DNA of 64,000 nt from Duganella dendranthematis (GCF_012849375.1 NZ_CP051684.1:2418001-2482000), one strand, 5' to 3'. Counted from the stretch's first letter, positions 35,919-44,992 are shown. Translations and numbers: made by a program. The notes: generated by a model from the sequence alone, not told the origin.

Positions 35919-36024
35919 ATCTAGATCAAAAATTCATCGTATTTATACTGTATTGTTAGCTAATTTGTTACTGTGTATGATCTAGAAAAAATTGGTACTT
36001 TGAAAAGAATAACAGGGAGACAGG

Positions 36025-36795
36025 ATGTCCGACGTTATCTTGGAAACAAAGCATTTGACCAAAGAATTCAAGGGTTTTACTGCGGTCAATGACGTCAATC
36101 TGAAGGTCCAGCGCGGCCACATCCACGCGCTGATTGGCCCTAACGGGGCAGGCAAAACCACATGCTTCAATTTGCTGACCAAGTTCCTGGTGCCGACCTC
36201 GGGCCAGATCCTGTTCAACGGCCATGACATCACCGCCGCCCGGCCGGCGCAGATCGCCCGCATGGGCGTGATCCGTTCATTTCAGATTTCCGCCGTATTT
36301 CCGCACCTGACGGTGTTGCAGAATGTCCGCATAGGCTTGCAGCGCCAGCTCGGCACCAGTTTCTTTTTCTGGCAAAGCGAACGGGCGCTGGACCGGCTCA
36401 ACGAGCGCGCCATGCAGCTGCTGGCGGAGGTCGACCTGACCGAGTTCGCCGACACCATTACCGTCGACATGCCTTACGGCCGCAAGCGTGCGCTGGAAAT
36501 CGCCACCACGCTGGCGATGGAGCCGGAGCTGATGCTGCTGGACGAGCCGACGCAGGGCATGGGCCATGAAGACGTTCACCGCGTCACCGAGCTGATCAAA
36601 AAAGTCTCGGCCGGCCGCACCATTTTGATGGTCGAACACAATATGAAAGTGGTGTCCGGCATCTGCGACAAGATCTCGGTATTGCAGCGCGGCGCCATGC
36701 TGGCGGAAGGCTCGTACGCCGAGGTGGCCAGCAACGCGCAGGTGATGGAAGCCTACATGGGCACGGAAGCCGCCGTGCTGGAAGGAGCGCACTGA
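36025..36795 (+). CDS. livG: branched-chain amino acid ABC transporter ATPase, LivG type
   Basis: A 256-residue cytoplasmic ATPase. Walker A is GPNGAGKTT, the signature is the variant MPYGRKRALEIA, and Walker B is LMLLDEPTQGMGHEDV; the LivG-specific C-terminal extension follows. It energises uptake of branched-chain or related amino acids with LivF, LivH, LivM and the binding protein encoded next. AGGGAGACAGG precedes the ATG. It is the first gene of a five-gene operon; its stop overlaps the livF start (TGATG). Confidence 0.93.
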   Translation: MSDVILETKHLTKEFKGFTAVNDVNLKVQRGHIHALIGPNGAGKTTCFNLLTKFLVPTSGQILFNGHDITAARPAQIARMGVIRSFQISAVFPHLTVLQNVRIGLQRQLGTSFFFWQSERALDRLNERAMQLLAEVDLTEFADTITVDMPYGRKRALEIATTLAMEPELMLLDEPTQGMGHEDVHRVTELIKKVSAGRTILMVEHNMKVVSGICDKISVLQRGAMLAEGSYAEVASNAQVMEAYMGTEAAVLEGAH

Positions 36796-37502
36796 TGACG
36801 GCCGCGCTGGAAATCTCCAACCTGCAAGCCTGGTACGGCGAATCGCACATCCTGCACAACGTCAATATGTCGGTGCAGCCGGGCGAAGTGGTGACGCTGC
36901 TCGGCCGCAACGGCGCCGGCCGCACCACTACGCTGCGCGCCATCATGGGCTTGACCGGCGCGCGCAAAGGCTCGATCAAGGTCAACGGCGCGGAAGCGAT
37001 TGGCTTGCAGACGCATAAGATCGCCCACCTCGGCATCGGCTATTGCCCGGAGGAGCGCGGTATTTTTTCGTCGCTATCGACCGAGGAAAACCTGATGCTG
37101 CCGCCGCAGTTGAACGGCGCGGACAAGGGCATGTCGGTGGCGGAAATCTACGCCATGTTTCCCAATCTGGAGGAGCGCAAACATAGTCAAGGCACGCGGC
37201 TGTCCGGCGGCGAGCAGCAGATGCTGGCCGTCGCGCGCATCCTGCGCACCGGCGCGCGCCTGCTGCTGCTGGATGAAATCTCGGAAGGCCTGGCGCCGGT
37301 GATCGTGCAGGGGCTGGCGCGCATGATTACCACGCTCAAATCCAAGGGTTACACGATTGTAATGGTGGAACAGAATTTCCGGTTTGCCGCACCGTTGGCG
37401 GACCGGTTTTATGTGATGGAACATGGGCAGATTGTGGAGACCTTTGTTGCATCGGAGTTGAACGCCAAGATGCCGGTGTTGAACGAGCTTCTCGGTGTTT
37501 AA
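36795..37502 (+). CDS. livF: branched-chain amino acid ABC transporter ATPase, LivF type
   Basis: A 235-residue ATPase partner of LivG. The signature RLSGGEQQMLAVARIL and the D-loop region are intact. The Walker A reads GRNGAGRTTT, with arginine in place of the invariant lysine, and Walker B ends LLLLDEISEGLAP instead of DEPS. Both changes are in the sequence as given; they may be a lineage trait of this subfamily or reduce ATP turnover at one of the two sites. It starts inside the livG stop, so translation is coupled. Confidence 0.92.
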   Translation: MTAALEISNLQAWYGESHILHNVNMSVQPGEVVTLLGRNGAGRTTTLRAIMGLTGARKGSIKVNGAEAIGLQTHKIAHLGIGYCPEERGIFSSLSTEENLMLPPQLNGADKGMSVAEIYAMFPNLEERKHSQGTRLSGGEQQMLAVARILRTGARLLLLDEISEGLAPVIVQGLARMITTLKSKGYTIVMVEQNFRFAAPLADRFYVMEHGQIVETFVASELNAKMPVLNELLGV

Positions 37503-37530
37503 AAATAACAACCACGGTAGGAGACGAACA

Positions 37531-38739
37531 ATGAAAATCAAAGCCATCACCCTTGCAGCCGCCGCATGCGTATCGTCCATCGCAAGCTTCTCCGCCCAGG
37601 CGCAGATTTCCAATGACACCATCAAGATCGGCCTCATCACCGACATGTCCGGCCTGTACACAGACATCGATGGCGCCGGCGGCGCGGAAGCCATCAAGAT
37701 GGCGATTGCCGATGCGGGCGGCAACATCAACGGCAAGAAGATCGAATTCATTTCTGCCGACCACCAGAACAAGGCCGACATCGCCGCTTCCAAGGCGCGC
37801 GAATGGTTCGACCAGCAGGGCGTCGATATGCTGATCGGTGGCACCAACTCCGGCGCCAACCTGGCCATGGCCAAGGTGGCGGCAGAGAAGAAAAAAGTCT
37901 TCATCTCGATCGGTGCCGGCTCGGCCCGCTTGACCAACGAAGAGTGCTCGCCGTACACGGTGCATTACGCCTACGACACCATCGCGCTGGCGCGCGGCAC
38001 CGGCGGCGCCATCGTCAAGCAGGGCGGCAAGAACTGGTATTTCATGACCGCCGACTATGCCTTCGGCCAGTCGCTGGAAAAGGATACGTCCGAGGTGGTG
38101 AAGGCGGCCGGCGGCAAGGTGATGGGCTCGGTCAAGCATCCGCTGTCGGCGTCGGACTTCTCGTCCTTCCTGTTGCAGGCGCAATCGTCGGGTGCGCAGA
38201 TCCTCGGCCTGGCCAATGCCGGCGGTGACGCGATCAATTCGATCAAGGCGGCCAACGAGTTCGGCATCACCAAGAAGATGAAGCTCGCTGGTCTGCTGAT
38301 CTTCATCAATGACGTGCACTCGCTGGGGTTGAACCTGACGCAGGGCATGTATCTGACCGACGGCTGGTACTGGGACGCCAACGACGACACGCGCGCCTGG
38401 TCGAAGCGTTACTTCGCGAAAATGAAGAAGGAGCCGTCGATGCTGCAGGCCGCCGATTACTCGGCCGCCGGCAATTACCTGAAAGCGGTCAAGGCGGTCG
38501 GTACCGACGACTCCGACAAGGTGATGGCTTACCTGAAGGCGAACAAGATCAACGACATGTTCGCCAAGAACGGCGTGGTCCGTCCGGACGGCCGCATGGT
38601 GCACGATATGTACCTGATGGAAGTGAAGAAGCCGGCGGAATCGAAGTACCCATGGGATTACTACAAGGTCGTGGCCACCATTCCGGGCGACCAGGCCTAC
38701 GCCACCAAGGCGGAGACCAAGTGCAGCCTGTGGAAGTAA
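37531..38739 (+). CDS. livK: ABC transporter periplasmic amino acid-binding protein, LivK type
   Basis: A 402-residue periplasmic binding protein. A Sec signal peptide (KAITLAAAACVSSIASFSAQ, cleaved after AQA) precedes the two-lobed peripla-BP-6 fold: IKIGLITDMSGLYTDIDG, IADAGGNINGKKIEF, YFMTADYAFGQSLEKD. Length is typical. The start is the ATG at 37531 with GTAGGAGACG upstream. It lies between the ATPase and permease genes in the operon. The ligand could be a branched-chain amino acid or another small solute such as an aromatic acid. Confidence 0.93.
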   Translation: MKIKAITLAAAACVSSIASFSAQAQISNDTIKIGLITDMSGLYTDIDGAGGAEAIKMAIADAGGNINGKKIEFISADHQNKADIAASKAREWFDQQGVDMLIGGTNSGANLAMAKVAAEKKKVFISIGAGSARLTNEECSPYTVHYAYDTIALARGTGGAIVKQGGKNWYFMTADYAFGQSLEKDTSEVVKAAGGKVMGSVKHPLSASDFSSFLLQAQSSGAQILGLANAGGDAINSIKAANEFGITKKMKLAGLLIFINDVHSLGLNLTQGMYLTDGWYWDANDDTRAWSKRYFAKMKKEPSMLQAADYSAAGNYLKAVKAVGTDDSDKVMAYLKANKINDMFAKNGVVRPDGRMVHDMYLMEVKKPAESKYPWDYYKVVATIPGDQAYATKAETKCSLWK

Positions 38740-38748
38740 ACCGCAGTC

Positions 38749-38803
38749 GCTCCCGCGTCTGCGGGAGCCCATAGTCAGCATGGATTCCTGCAGACGCGGG
38801 AAT
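38749..38803. repeat. REP-like inverted repeat pair
   Basis: Two hairpins, GCTCCCGCGTCTGCGGGAGC (38749-38768) and ATTCCTGCAGACGCGGGAAT (38784-38803), are near reverse complements of each other and could form a larger cruciform. Such GC-rich elements are common between genes in betaproteobacteria. Here it lies between livK and livH and may help keep binding-protein mRNA levels above permease levels. Confidence 0.7.
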
Positions 38804-38838
38804 GACGGCTCCTCGACCACCCTGATTTACGGATTCCC

Positions 38839-39723
38839 ATGGAAATTTTCGGCTATCCCTTGCCCGTGATTATGAGCCAACTGTCGCTGGGGCTGGTCAA
38901 CGGCTCGTTCTACGCGATGCTGTCGCTCGGCCTGGCCGTCATCTTCGGCCTGCTCAATGTGATTAACTTTTCCCACGGCGCGCTCTACATGATGGGGGCG
39001 TTCCTGGCGTGGATGGGCATCGAATACTGCGGACTGAACTATTGGGCGGTGCTGGTGCTGGCGCCGCTGCTGGTCGGGGTATTCGGCATCGTCATCGAGA
39101 GGACCATGCTGCGCCATCTGTACAAGCTGGACCACCTGTACGGGCTGCTGCTGACCTTCGGCATCACGCTGCTGGTGGAAGGCGTGTTCCGCTCGTTCTA
39201 CGGCGTCTCCGGCCAGCCGTTCCAGACGCCCGAGTCGTTGTCCGGCTCCACCGACCTCGGCTTCATGCTGATGCCGAATTACCGCGCATGGGTGGTAGTG
39301 GCGTCGCTGGGGGTATGCCTGTCGACCTGGTTCGTGATCGAGAAGACCAAACTGGGCGCTTATCTGCGCGCCGGTACCGAGAATCCCAAGCTGGTGGAAG
39401 CGTTCGGCATCAACGTGCCGCTGATGGTGACGCTGACCTACGGCTTCGGGGTCGCTTTGGCGGGCTTTGCAGGCGTTCTGGCGGCCCCAATCATCCAGGT
39501 GCAGCCCCTGATGGGTCAGAACCTGATTATCGTCGTATTCGCCGTTGTCGTGATCGGCGGCATGGGGTCGATCATGGGCTCGATCCTGACCGGGCTGGGA
39601 CTGGGGGTTATCGAGGGCCTGACCAAAGTGTTCTATCCGGAGTTTTCATCCACCGTCGTGTTTCTGGTGATGGTGGTGGTGTTGCTGCTGCGTCCAGCCG
39701 GTTTGTTCGGGAAGGAAAAATGA
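38839..39723 (+). CDS. livH: branched-chain amino acid ABC transporter permease, LivH type
   Basis: A 294-residue inner-membrane permease with about eight hydrophobic segments. Family marks: QLSLGLVNGSFYAMLSLGLA, VINFSHGALYMMGAF and the EAA-like cytoplasmic loop near GTENPKLVEAFGINV. It pairs with LivM to form the channel. A REP-like element separates it from livK; its stop overlaps the livM start in ATGATGA. Confidence 0.94.
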   Translation: MEIFGYPLPVIMSQLSLGLVNGSFYAMLSLGLAVIFGLLNVINFSHGALYMMGAFLAWMGIEYCGLNYWAVLVLAPLLVGVFGIVIERTMLRHLYKLDHLYGLLLTFGITLLVEGVFRSFYGVSGQPFQTPESLSGSTDLGFMLMPNYRAWVVVASLGVCLSTWFVIEKTKLGAYLRAGTENPKLVEAFGINVPLMVTLTYGFGVALAGFAGVLAAPIIQVQPLMGQNLIIVVFAVVVIGGMGSIMGSILTGLGLGVIEGLTKVFYPEFSSTVVFLVMVVVLLLRPAGLFGKEK

Positions 39724-40697
39724 TGAACAAGAAAATCGGCTACCTGATCGCCTTTGCGATCGCCGTGGCGGCGCCGTTTATCGGCTACCCGGTGTTCCTG
39801 TCCAAGCTGCTGTGCTTTGCGCTGTTTGCCTGCGCCTTCAACCTGCTGATCGGTTTTACCGGCTTGCTGTCCTTCGGCCACGCGGCTTTCTTCGGCGCCG
39901 CCGGCTACGTCGCCGGCAATGCGCTGAAGAACTGGGGCCTGCCGTTTGAGCTGGGCCTGCTGGCCGGCGTCGTGGCCGGCGCGCTGATCGGGCTGGTGAT
40001 GGGCGCGCTGGCGATCCGCCGGCAGGGCATCTACTTCTCGATGATTACGCTGGCGCTGGCGCAGATGGTGTATTTCGGCGCGCTGCGGGCAGGGGAGTTC
40101 ACCGGCGGCGAGGATGGCCTGCAAGGTGTTCCACGTGGACGGCTCCTCGGCGTGATCGACCTCGGCAACGATACCAACTTGTACTTCGTCGTGCTGGGCA
40201 TCTGCGTGCTGGCGTTTGCGCTGATCCTGCGCACCGTGCATTCGCCGTTCGGCCAGGTGCTGAAGGCGATCAAGGAAAACGAACCGCGCGCCATCTCGCT
40301 CGGCTACGACGTCGACAAGTACAAGCTGCTGGCCTTCGTGCTGTCGGCCGCGCTTGCGGGGCTGGCGGGCGCCACCAAGACGGTGGTGCTGGGTTTCGAA
40401 ACCTTGACCGATGTCCATTGGACGATGTCTGGTCTGGTTATCCTGATGACGCTGGTCGGCGGCATGGGGACGCTGGCCGGTCCGATGCTCGGCGCCATCA
40501 TCATCGTCATGCTGGAAAACAAACTGGGGGACTGGGGCACGCTGCTGGCCAACGTCACCGGCATCGAGTGGTTTAATACCATCGGCGAAGCGGTCAACAT
40601 GGTGGTTGGCCTGATCTTCATTATTTGTGTGCTGTTGTTCCGGCGCGGGATTATTGGTGAGTTCATTGCGCTGGCCGGGAAGAAGAAACCAGTGTGA
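39720..40697 (+). CDS. livM: branched-chain amino acid ABC transporter permease, LivM type
   Basis: A 325-residue inner-membrane permease, about nine membrane segments. Seen: NLLIGFTGLLSFGHAAFFGA at the N-terminal half and the EAA-like loop KAIKENEPRAISLGYDV. The tandem ATGATG at 39720 overlaps the livH stop, so translational coupling is expected; either ATG may be used. It is the last transport gene; the oligomer hydrolase starts seven bases after its stop. Confidence 0.94.
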   Translation: MMNKKIGYLIAFAIAVAAPFIGYPVFLSKLLCFALFACAFNLLIGFTGLLSFGHAAFFGAAGYVAGNALKNWGLPFELGLLAGVVAGALIGLVMGALAIRRQGIYFSMITLALAQMVYFGALRAGEFTGGEDGLQGVPRGRLLGVIDLGNDTNLYFVVLGICVLAFALILRTVHSPFGQVLKAIKENEPRAISLGYDVDKYKLLAFVLSAALAGLAGATKTVVLGFETLTDVHWTMSGLVILMTLVGGMGTLAGPMLGAIIIVMLENKLGDWGTLLANVTGIEWFNTIGEAVNMVVGLIFIICVLLFRRGIIGEFIALAGKKKPV

Positions 40698-40704
40698 GGA
40701 AATC

Positions 40705-42768
40705 ATGCAAAACAAAACCATTGTGCTGGCGCTGGCCAGCATCGCAGTCGCCGCCTGCGGTTCGCACCATCATCACGATGAGCGCGAAGACCTGAACACC
40801 AAGCCGAGTTATCTCGGCGCCATCAGCAGCATCAACTACGACGGCGTCAGCGACGATCTGCTGACCGCCGGCCTCGGCAAGACAGGACTGGCCGGCGCCG
40901 CGCCGGCCTATGCCGACCCTAATAATCCCACCCCAGCAGAACTGCGCCGTAACGCCATCTACGCCAATTACCGGGCGGTGCTGGATATCGCCGCCAATAG
41001 CGGCTACGGTACGCTGTACGGCCCCAACGTCGACGCCAAGGGCGTGGCGGGCAGCGGCGAGGGCAAGGTCGCTGGCGCCGAATACATCGCTTACGCCGAC
41101 GACGGCAGCGGCAATCAGAACGTGACCTTGATGGTGCAGGTTCCGGTCGGATTCGACGTGAAAAATCCCTGCATCGTTACCGGCACGTCGAGCGGTTCGC
41201 GCGGCATCTACGGCGCCATCGGCAGCTCGGGCGAGTGGGGACTGAAGAACAATTGCGCCGTGGCCTACGCCGACAAGGGCAGCGGCACTGGCCTGTACAC
41301 CTTCGACGACGATGGCGTGAACTTGCAGAATGGCATGCGCGCCACACGTGCGGCGGCCGGCAAGAACGCCAGCTTCGCGCCGGTGCTGACCGATGCCGAA
41401 CGGGCGGCGTTTGCGGCGGCTTATCCGGGACGCGTGGCATTCAAACACGCGCACTCCCAGCAGAATCCGGAAAAGGACTGGGGCAAGTTCACCTTGCAGG
41501 CGGTGGAGTTCGCCTTCTACGTGCTCAACGAAAAGTACGGCGCGCTGGCGCGGGATAACACCAGCCACGTCGTGATGCTGACGCCAAAGAATACGATCAC
41601 GATCGCCTCCAGCATTTCCAACGGTGCCGGTGCGGCGCTGCTGGCGGCGGAACAGGACACCAAGGGTCTGATCTCCGGCGTGGCCGCCAGCGAGCCACAG
41701 ATCCAGCCCAAGTCCGGCAGCGGCTACACGGTGCGGCAGGGCGCGGCAGCGGTGACGGGGCAGGGCAAGGCGCTATTCGATTACTCGACCTATGCCGCGC
41801 TGTACCAGCCGTGCATCGCCTCCACAGCGGCGGCGCCGGGACGCTGCACGGCGCTGGTGGCGCGCGGCCTGCTGAGTGGGGCTGACCTAACGGCGCAGCA
41901 GACCGACGCCAAGGCGCGGCTGAAAGCGTATGGTTGGCTGCCGGATTCCGATGTGCTGCAAGCGGCGCATGCGGGCACCAACATCCTGGTGGCGGTGACC
42001 TACGCCTATGCCTATGGCAAATTTTCTGTGACCGATAAAGTCTGCGGTTTCACATTTGCGCCGACCGACGCGAGCGGCGTGCCGGTGGCTTTTACTGCCG
42101 CGCAGAAGGCCAGCAGCTTTGCTACGCAGAACGGCATTATCGGCAACGTGGTGTATGAGGATTCAGTAGGGGGGGCGAAGGCGTATAACTTCGGCGTGTC
42201 GCCGATGAGCGGGATTGCGGATCAGTCGCTGGATGGCTTCCTGTGTCTGCGTTCGCTGGCGACCGGGATGGATGCGGTGAGTGGTGCGCCGCTGACTGGC
42301 GCCTTGGCGGCGCAGAGCACACGCGTGCGGGCTGGTGTGGCAGAGGTGGCGGCCAGCGGCAATCTGAAGGGCAAGCCAGCCATCATCGTGCAGGGACGCA
42401 GCGATACGCTGATACCGGTGAACTTTGCTTCACGTGCGTATGTGGGGCTAAATGCGTCGGTGGAGGGCAGTGCGAGCAAGCTGCGTTATATCGAGGTGAC
42501 CAATGCCAATCACTTCGATTCGTTTGCCAATGCGCTGCCGGCGAATATCGTGCCGCTGCATGTATACCTGTTCCGGGCGCTGGATGCGATGCTAGCCAAC
42601 TTGCGCAGCAGCGCAACGGCCTTGCCGCCATCGCAGGTGGTGCGGACGGTGACGCGAGCAGATAACACCACCGCGATTACCGTCGCGAATGTGCCGCCGT
42701 TCGCCGCAACCCCAACGACGGCGAACTCGATCGCTATCAGTGGCACGACAATTACAGTGCCTGATTGA
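40705..42768 (+). CDS. D-(-)-3-hydroxybutyrate oligomer hydrolase, lipoprotein form
   Basis: A 687-residue hydrolase of the Ralstonia-type 3HB-oligomer hydrolase family (EC 3.1.1.22), which cleaves soluble oligomers released from PHB. Family marks: INYDGVSDDLLTAGLGKTGL, ELRRNAIYANYRAVLDIA, EGKVAGAEYIAYADDGSG and VTGTSSGSRGIYGAIGSSGE, where the serine is the nucleophile candidate. The signal ends in VAAC, a lipobox, followed by a His run (SHHHHDE), so it is probably an envelope lipoprotein. It is seven bases behind livM; the operon connection is notable because oligomer use and solute uptake could be linked. Confidence 0.93.
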   Translation: MQNKTIVLALASIAVAACGSHHHHDEREDLNTKPSYLGAISSINYDGVSDDLLTAGLGKTGLAGAAPAYADPNNPTPAELRRNAIYANYRAVLDIAANSGYGTLYGPNVDAKGVAGSGEGKVAGAEYIAYADDGSGNQNVTLMVQVPVGFDVKNPCIVTGTSSGSRGIYGAIGSSGEWGLKNNCAVAYADKGSGTGLYTFDDDGVNLQNGMRATRAAAGKNASFAPVLTDAERAAFAAAYPGRVAFKHAHSQQNPEKDWGKFTLQAVEFAFYVLNEKYGALARDNTSHVVMLTPKNTITIASSISNGAGAALLAAEQDTKGLISGVAASEPQIQPKSGSGYTVRQGAAAVTGQGKALFDYSTYAALYQPCIASTAAAPGRCTALVARGLLSGADLTAQQTDAKARLKAYGWLPDSDVLQAAHAGTNILVAVTYAYAYGKFSVTDKVCGFTFAPTDASGVPVAFTAAQKASSFATQNGIIGNVVYEDSVGGAKAYNFGVSPMSGIADQSLDGFLCLRSLATGMDAVSGAPLTGALAAQSTRVRAGVAEVAASGNLKGKPAIIVQGRSDTLIPVNFASRAYVGLNASVEGSASKLRYIEVTNANHFDSFANALPANIVPLHVYLFRALDAMLANLRSSATALPPSQVVRTVTRADNTTAITVANVPPFAATPTTANSIAISGTTITVPD

Positions 42769-42793
42769 GCGGCGCAGCCGACCCCGGTAGGTC

Positions 42794-42822
42794 GGGGTCA
42801 GACCCGTATGGGGTCTGACCCC
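42794..42822. repeat. GGGGTCAGACCC palindromic repeat
   Basis: A perfect 12-bp stem (GGGGTCAGACCC, loop GTATG, GGGTCTGACCCC) lies between convergent genes. Just before it, ACCCCGGTAGGTCGGGGT forms a second small hairpin. No T-run follows, so it is a repeat or a weak terminator. Confidence 0.7.
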
Positions 42823-42847
42823 TGCGGTTCGCCGTGCGGGGTAAATG

Positions 42848-44014
42848 TTACAGCGCCGATGCATAGATAGCGCGCGCATCCTCCCGCGTCACGAGGCGGG
42901 GGTTATTTCCGAGTAACCGGGTCTGAAGCATGGCGTCATCCGCCAGCCGATCCAGATCCGTTTCCTTGATCCCGACCTGTTGCAACGTCCGCTCAATTCC
43001 CGTCACGGTGGCGATTTGTTGCATCGCAACAGCCAGCGCCTCCGCCCTCGCCTCGGTCGAGCCGCTGGCTGCCGGCACCACGATCTCCGCCAGCTCGGCA
43101 TATAGCCCAGCAGCTTCCGGCGCATTAAAGCGCAGCACATGCGGCAGCACCAGCGAATTCGACAGCCCATGTGGCACGTGGAATATTCCGCCGATCGGAT
43201 AGGCCAGCGCATGCACCGCTGCTACCGGCGCGTTGGAAAATGCCTGCCCTGCCAGCATCGCTCCTAGAAGCATGGCCTGTCGCGCCGCCAGGTTGTTGCC
43301 GTTCTCACATGCCGTAATCAGGTTGGCTGACAGCAGTCCCAGCGCCTTACGCGCCAGCACATCGGATAGCGGATTCTTTTTATGCCGCGTAGTGTAAGCC
43401 TCAATGGCATGGACCATCGCATCAATCCCTGTGGCTGCAGTCACCTGCGGCGGCAGCCCGAGCGTCAGCTCCGCATCCAGCAATGCCAAATCGGCATAGA
43501 GCTGCGGCGCGACCACGCCCATCTTTGTGGTAGCGCCAGTCGTCACAATCGCGATATTGGTTACCTCTGAACCGGTACCTGCGGTGGTGGGAATCTGCAC
43601 CAGGGGCAGCCGCGATCCCTTTACATTGCCAATGCCGTAGATGGCCTCGATGGGCTGCTCGCTGTCAGTCAGCACCGCAATCAGCTTGGCCACATCCATG
43701 GAACTGCCACCGCCCAAGCCGATGACGATGTCAGCCCGAAACGCGCGCGCCGCGCCAACCGCCTCCAGCACTACCACCTCCGGCGGGTCCGCCACCACCT
43801 TGGAATACACCTCGACCGTCAGCCCTGCAGCCCGCAGGCTGGCTACGGGTGCATCTACCAGCCCGGTCTTCAGGAAGCCAGGATCGGTGACCAGCAGCGC
43901 GCGCCGGGCGTGGGGGAAGCGCTGGGCGATGTGCTCGCCGAGGCGCGCAGCGGCGCCCAGCTCGGAAACGATATGGGCCACGGTGCTGAAAGAAAAGGCA
44001 GGGAAATCAGTCAT
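42848..44014 (-). CDS. iron-containing alcohol dehydrogenase
   Basis: A 388-residue NAD(P)-dependent group III alcohol dehydrogenase. Seen: IGLGGGSSMDVAKLIAVL for cofactor binding and metal ligands in GIDAMVHAIEAYTT (Asp, His) and AAVHALAYPIGG with IFHVPHGLSN (two His). Length is standard. It converges on the oligomer hydrolase and is divergent from the TSUP transporter. The substrate is not deducible; 4-hydroxybutyrate or simple alcohols are possibilities for the family. Confidence 0.94.
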   Translation of the reverse strand: MTDFPAFSFSTVAHIVSELGAAARLGEHIAQRFPHARRALLVTDPGFLKTGLVDAPVASLRAAGLTVEVYSKVVADPPEVVVLEAVGAARAFRADIVIGLGGGSSMDVAKLIAVLTDSEQPIEAIYGIGNVKGSRLPLVQIPTTAGTGSEVTNIAIVTTGATTKMGVVAPQLYADLALLDAELTLGLPPQVTAATGIDAMVHAIEAYTTRHKKNPLSDVLARKALGLLSANLITACENGNNLAARQAMLLGAMLAGQAFSNAPVAAVHALAYPIGGIFHVPHGLSNSLVLPHVLRFNAPEAAGLYAELAEIVVPAASGSTEARAEALAVAMQQIATVTGIERTLQQVGIKETDLDRLADDAMLQTRLLGNNPRLVTREDARAIYASAL

Positions 44015-44136
44015 GACGGCGTCCGTTCAGTAGTGAATTCGTCGTCTAGCTTACCCCAAGCCATGCCGCATGCGCATAAGCTGGCGCAGATTTCTTCCGT
44101 ACAATAGAGCCTTTGCACGTTACGGATGGCGGGATC

Positions 44137-44901
44137 ATGGTGGACTTCTGGGTGTTAGGTATTGCTGCGTTTGGTGCAGGGCTGGTTGACGCGGTGGTTG
44201 GGGGAGGCGGGCTGATCCAGCTGCCGACCATGTTCACGGTGTTCCCCAACATGGCGCCGGCCACGCTGATCGGCACCAACAAGCTGGCCAGCATTTTCGG
44301 CACCAGTGTGGCGGCGGTCAGCTATGCGCGCCGGGTGGCGATTGCATGGTCGGTGGCGACGCCGGCCGCGATGGCGGCGCTGGTGTTTGCGTTCTTCGGC
44401 GCCTATACCGTTACCCACGTCTCGGCCGACTTCATGCGCACTGCGCTGCCCGTGGTGTTGGTGCTGGTGGCGATCTATACCTTCGCCAAGAAGGACTTTG
44501 GCAGCGTGCACGCGCCGATCCACTCGGGCGCGAGGGAACAGTCGCTGGCGCTGGTAGTCGGTGCCGCCATCGGTTTCTATGATGGCTTCTTCGGTCCGGG
44601 CACCGGCAGCTTTCTGGTATTCCTGTTCGTGCGCGTGTTCGGCTTCGACTTCCTGGGTGCATCGGCGGTAGCCAAGGTTGTCAACGTGGCCTGCAACTTT
44701 GCCGGCCTGGTGTGGTTTGGCTACGCCGGCCACCTGATCTGGCAGTTGGGCATGACCATGGCCGTGTGCCAGATCGCCGGTTCACTGATCGGTTCGCGCA
44801 TGGCGATGAAGCACGGCAGCGGCTTCGTCCGCAAGCTGTTCCTGGTGGTGGTGTCGGTGCTGATCGTCAAGACTGGCTATGACGCCTGGCTGCGGTGGTG
44901 A
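44137..44901 (+). CDS. TSUP family (TauE/SafE) membrane transporter
   Basis: A 254-residue inner-membrane protein with about eight hydrophobic helices and the TSUP repeat marks AFGAGLVDAVVGGGGLIQLP and IGFYDGFFGPGTGSFLVFLF. Such proteins export or import sulfite, sulfoacetate or related organosulfur anions; the solute here is unknown. The start is placed at ATG 44137, because the upstream TTG (44113) adds residues outside the conserved domain. It is followed by a parS site 15 bases after its stop. Confidence 0.93.
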   Translation: MVDFWVLGIAAFGAGLVDAVVGGGGLIQLPTMFTVFPNMAPATLIGTNKLASIFGTSVAAVSYARRVAIAWSVATPAAMAALVFAFFGAYTVTHVSADFMRTALPVVLVLVAIYTFAKKDFGSVHAPIHSGAREQSLALVVGAAIGFYDGFFGPGTGSFLVFLFVRVFGFDFLGASAVAKVVNVACNFAGLVWFGYAGHLIWQLGMTMAVCQIAGSLIGSRMAMKHGSGFVRKLFLVVVSVLIVKTGYDAWLRW

Positions 44902-44915
44902 TACCTGGGTGACAC

Positions 44916-44931
44916 TGTTCCACGTGAAACA
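44916..44931. promoter_or_regulatory. parS site 1
   Basis: TGTTCCACGTGAAACA matches the bacterial parS consensus TGTTTCACGTGAAACA at 15 of 16 positions. ParB, encoded 3.6 kb downstream, is expected to load here. Confidence 0.93.
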
Positions 44932-44935
44932 ATAG

Positions 44936-44973
44936 AAAAAGGGCACTTGGCAACTCACCAAGTGCCCTTTTTT
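44936..44973. terminator. rho-independent terminator between two parS sites
   Basis: A long perfect stem (AAAAAGGGCACTTGG at 44936-44950 with CCAAGTGCCCTTTTT from 44958, loop CAACTCA) ends in T on the right and A on the left, so it can act in both directions. It closes the TSUP gene. Confidence 0.9.
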
Positions 44974-44976
44974 CAT

Positions 44977-44992
44977 TGTTTCACGTGGAACA
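44977..44992. promoter_or_regulatory. parS site 2
   Basis: TGTTTCACGTGGAACA matches the parS consensus at 15 of 16 positions. It is the reverse complement of a TGTTCCACGTGAAACA site, so the two copies are in inverted orientation with centres 61 bp apart, 90 bp upstream of mnmG. Confidence 0.93.

Noticed and set aside
40127..40142. parS-like TGTTCCACGTGGAC in livM
   Set aside because: Only 11 of 16 consensus positions match; the right half-site is lost, so it is likely chance within coding DNA.
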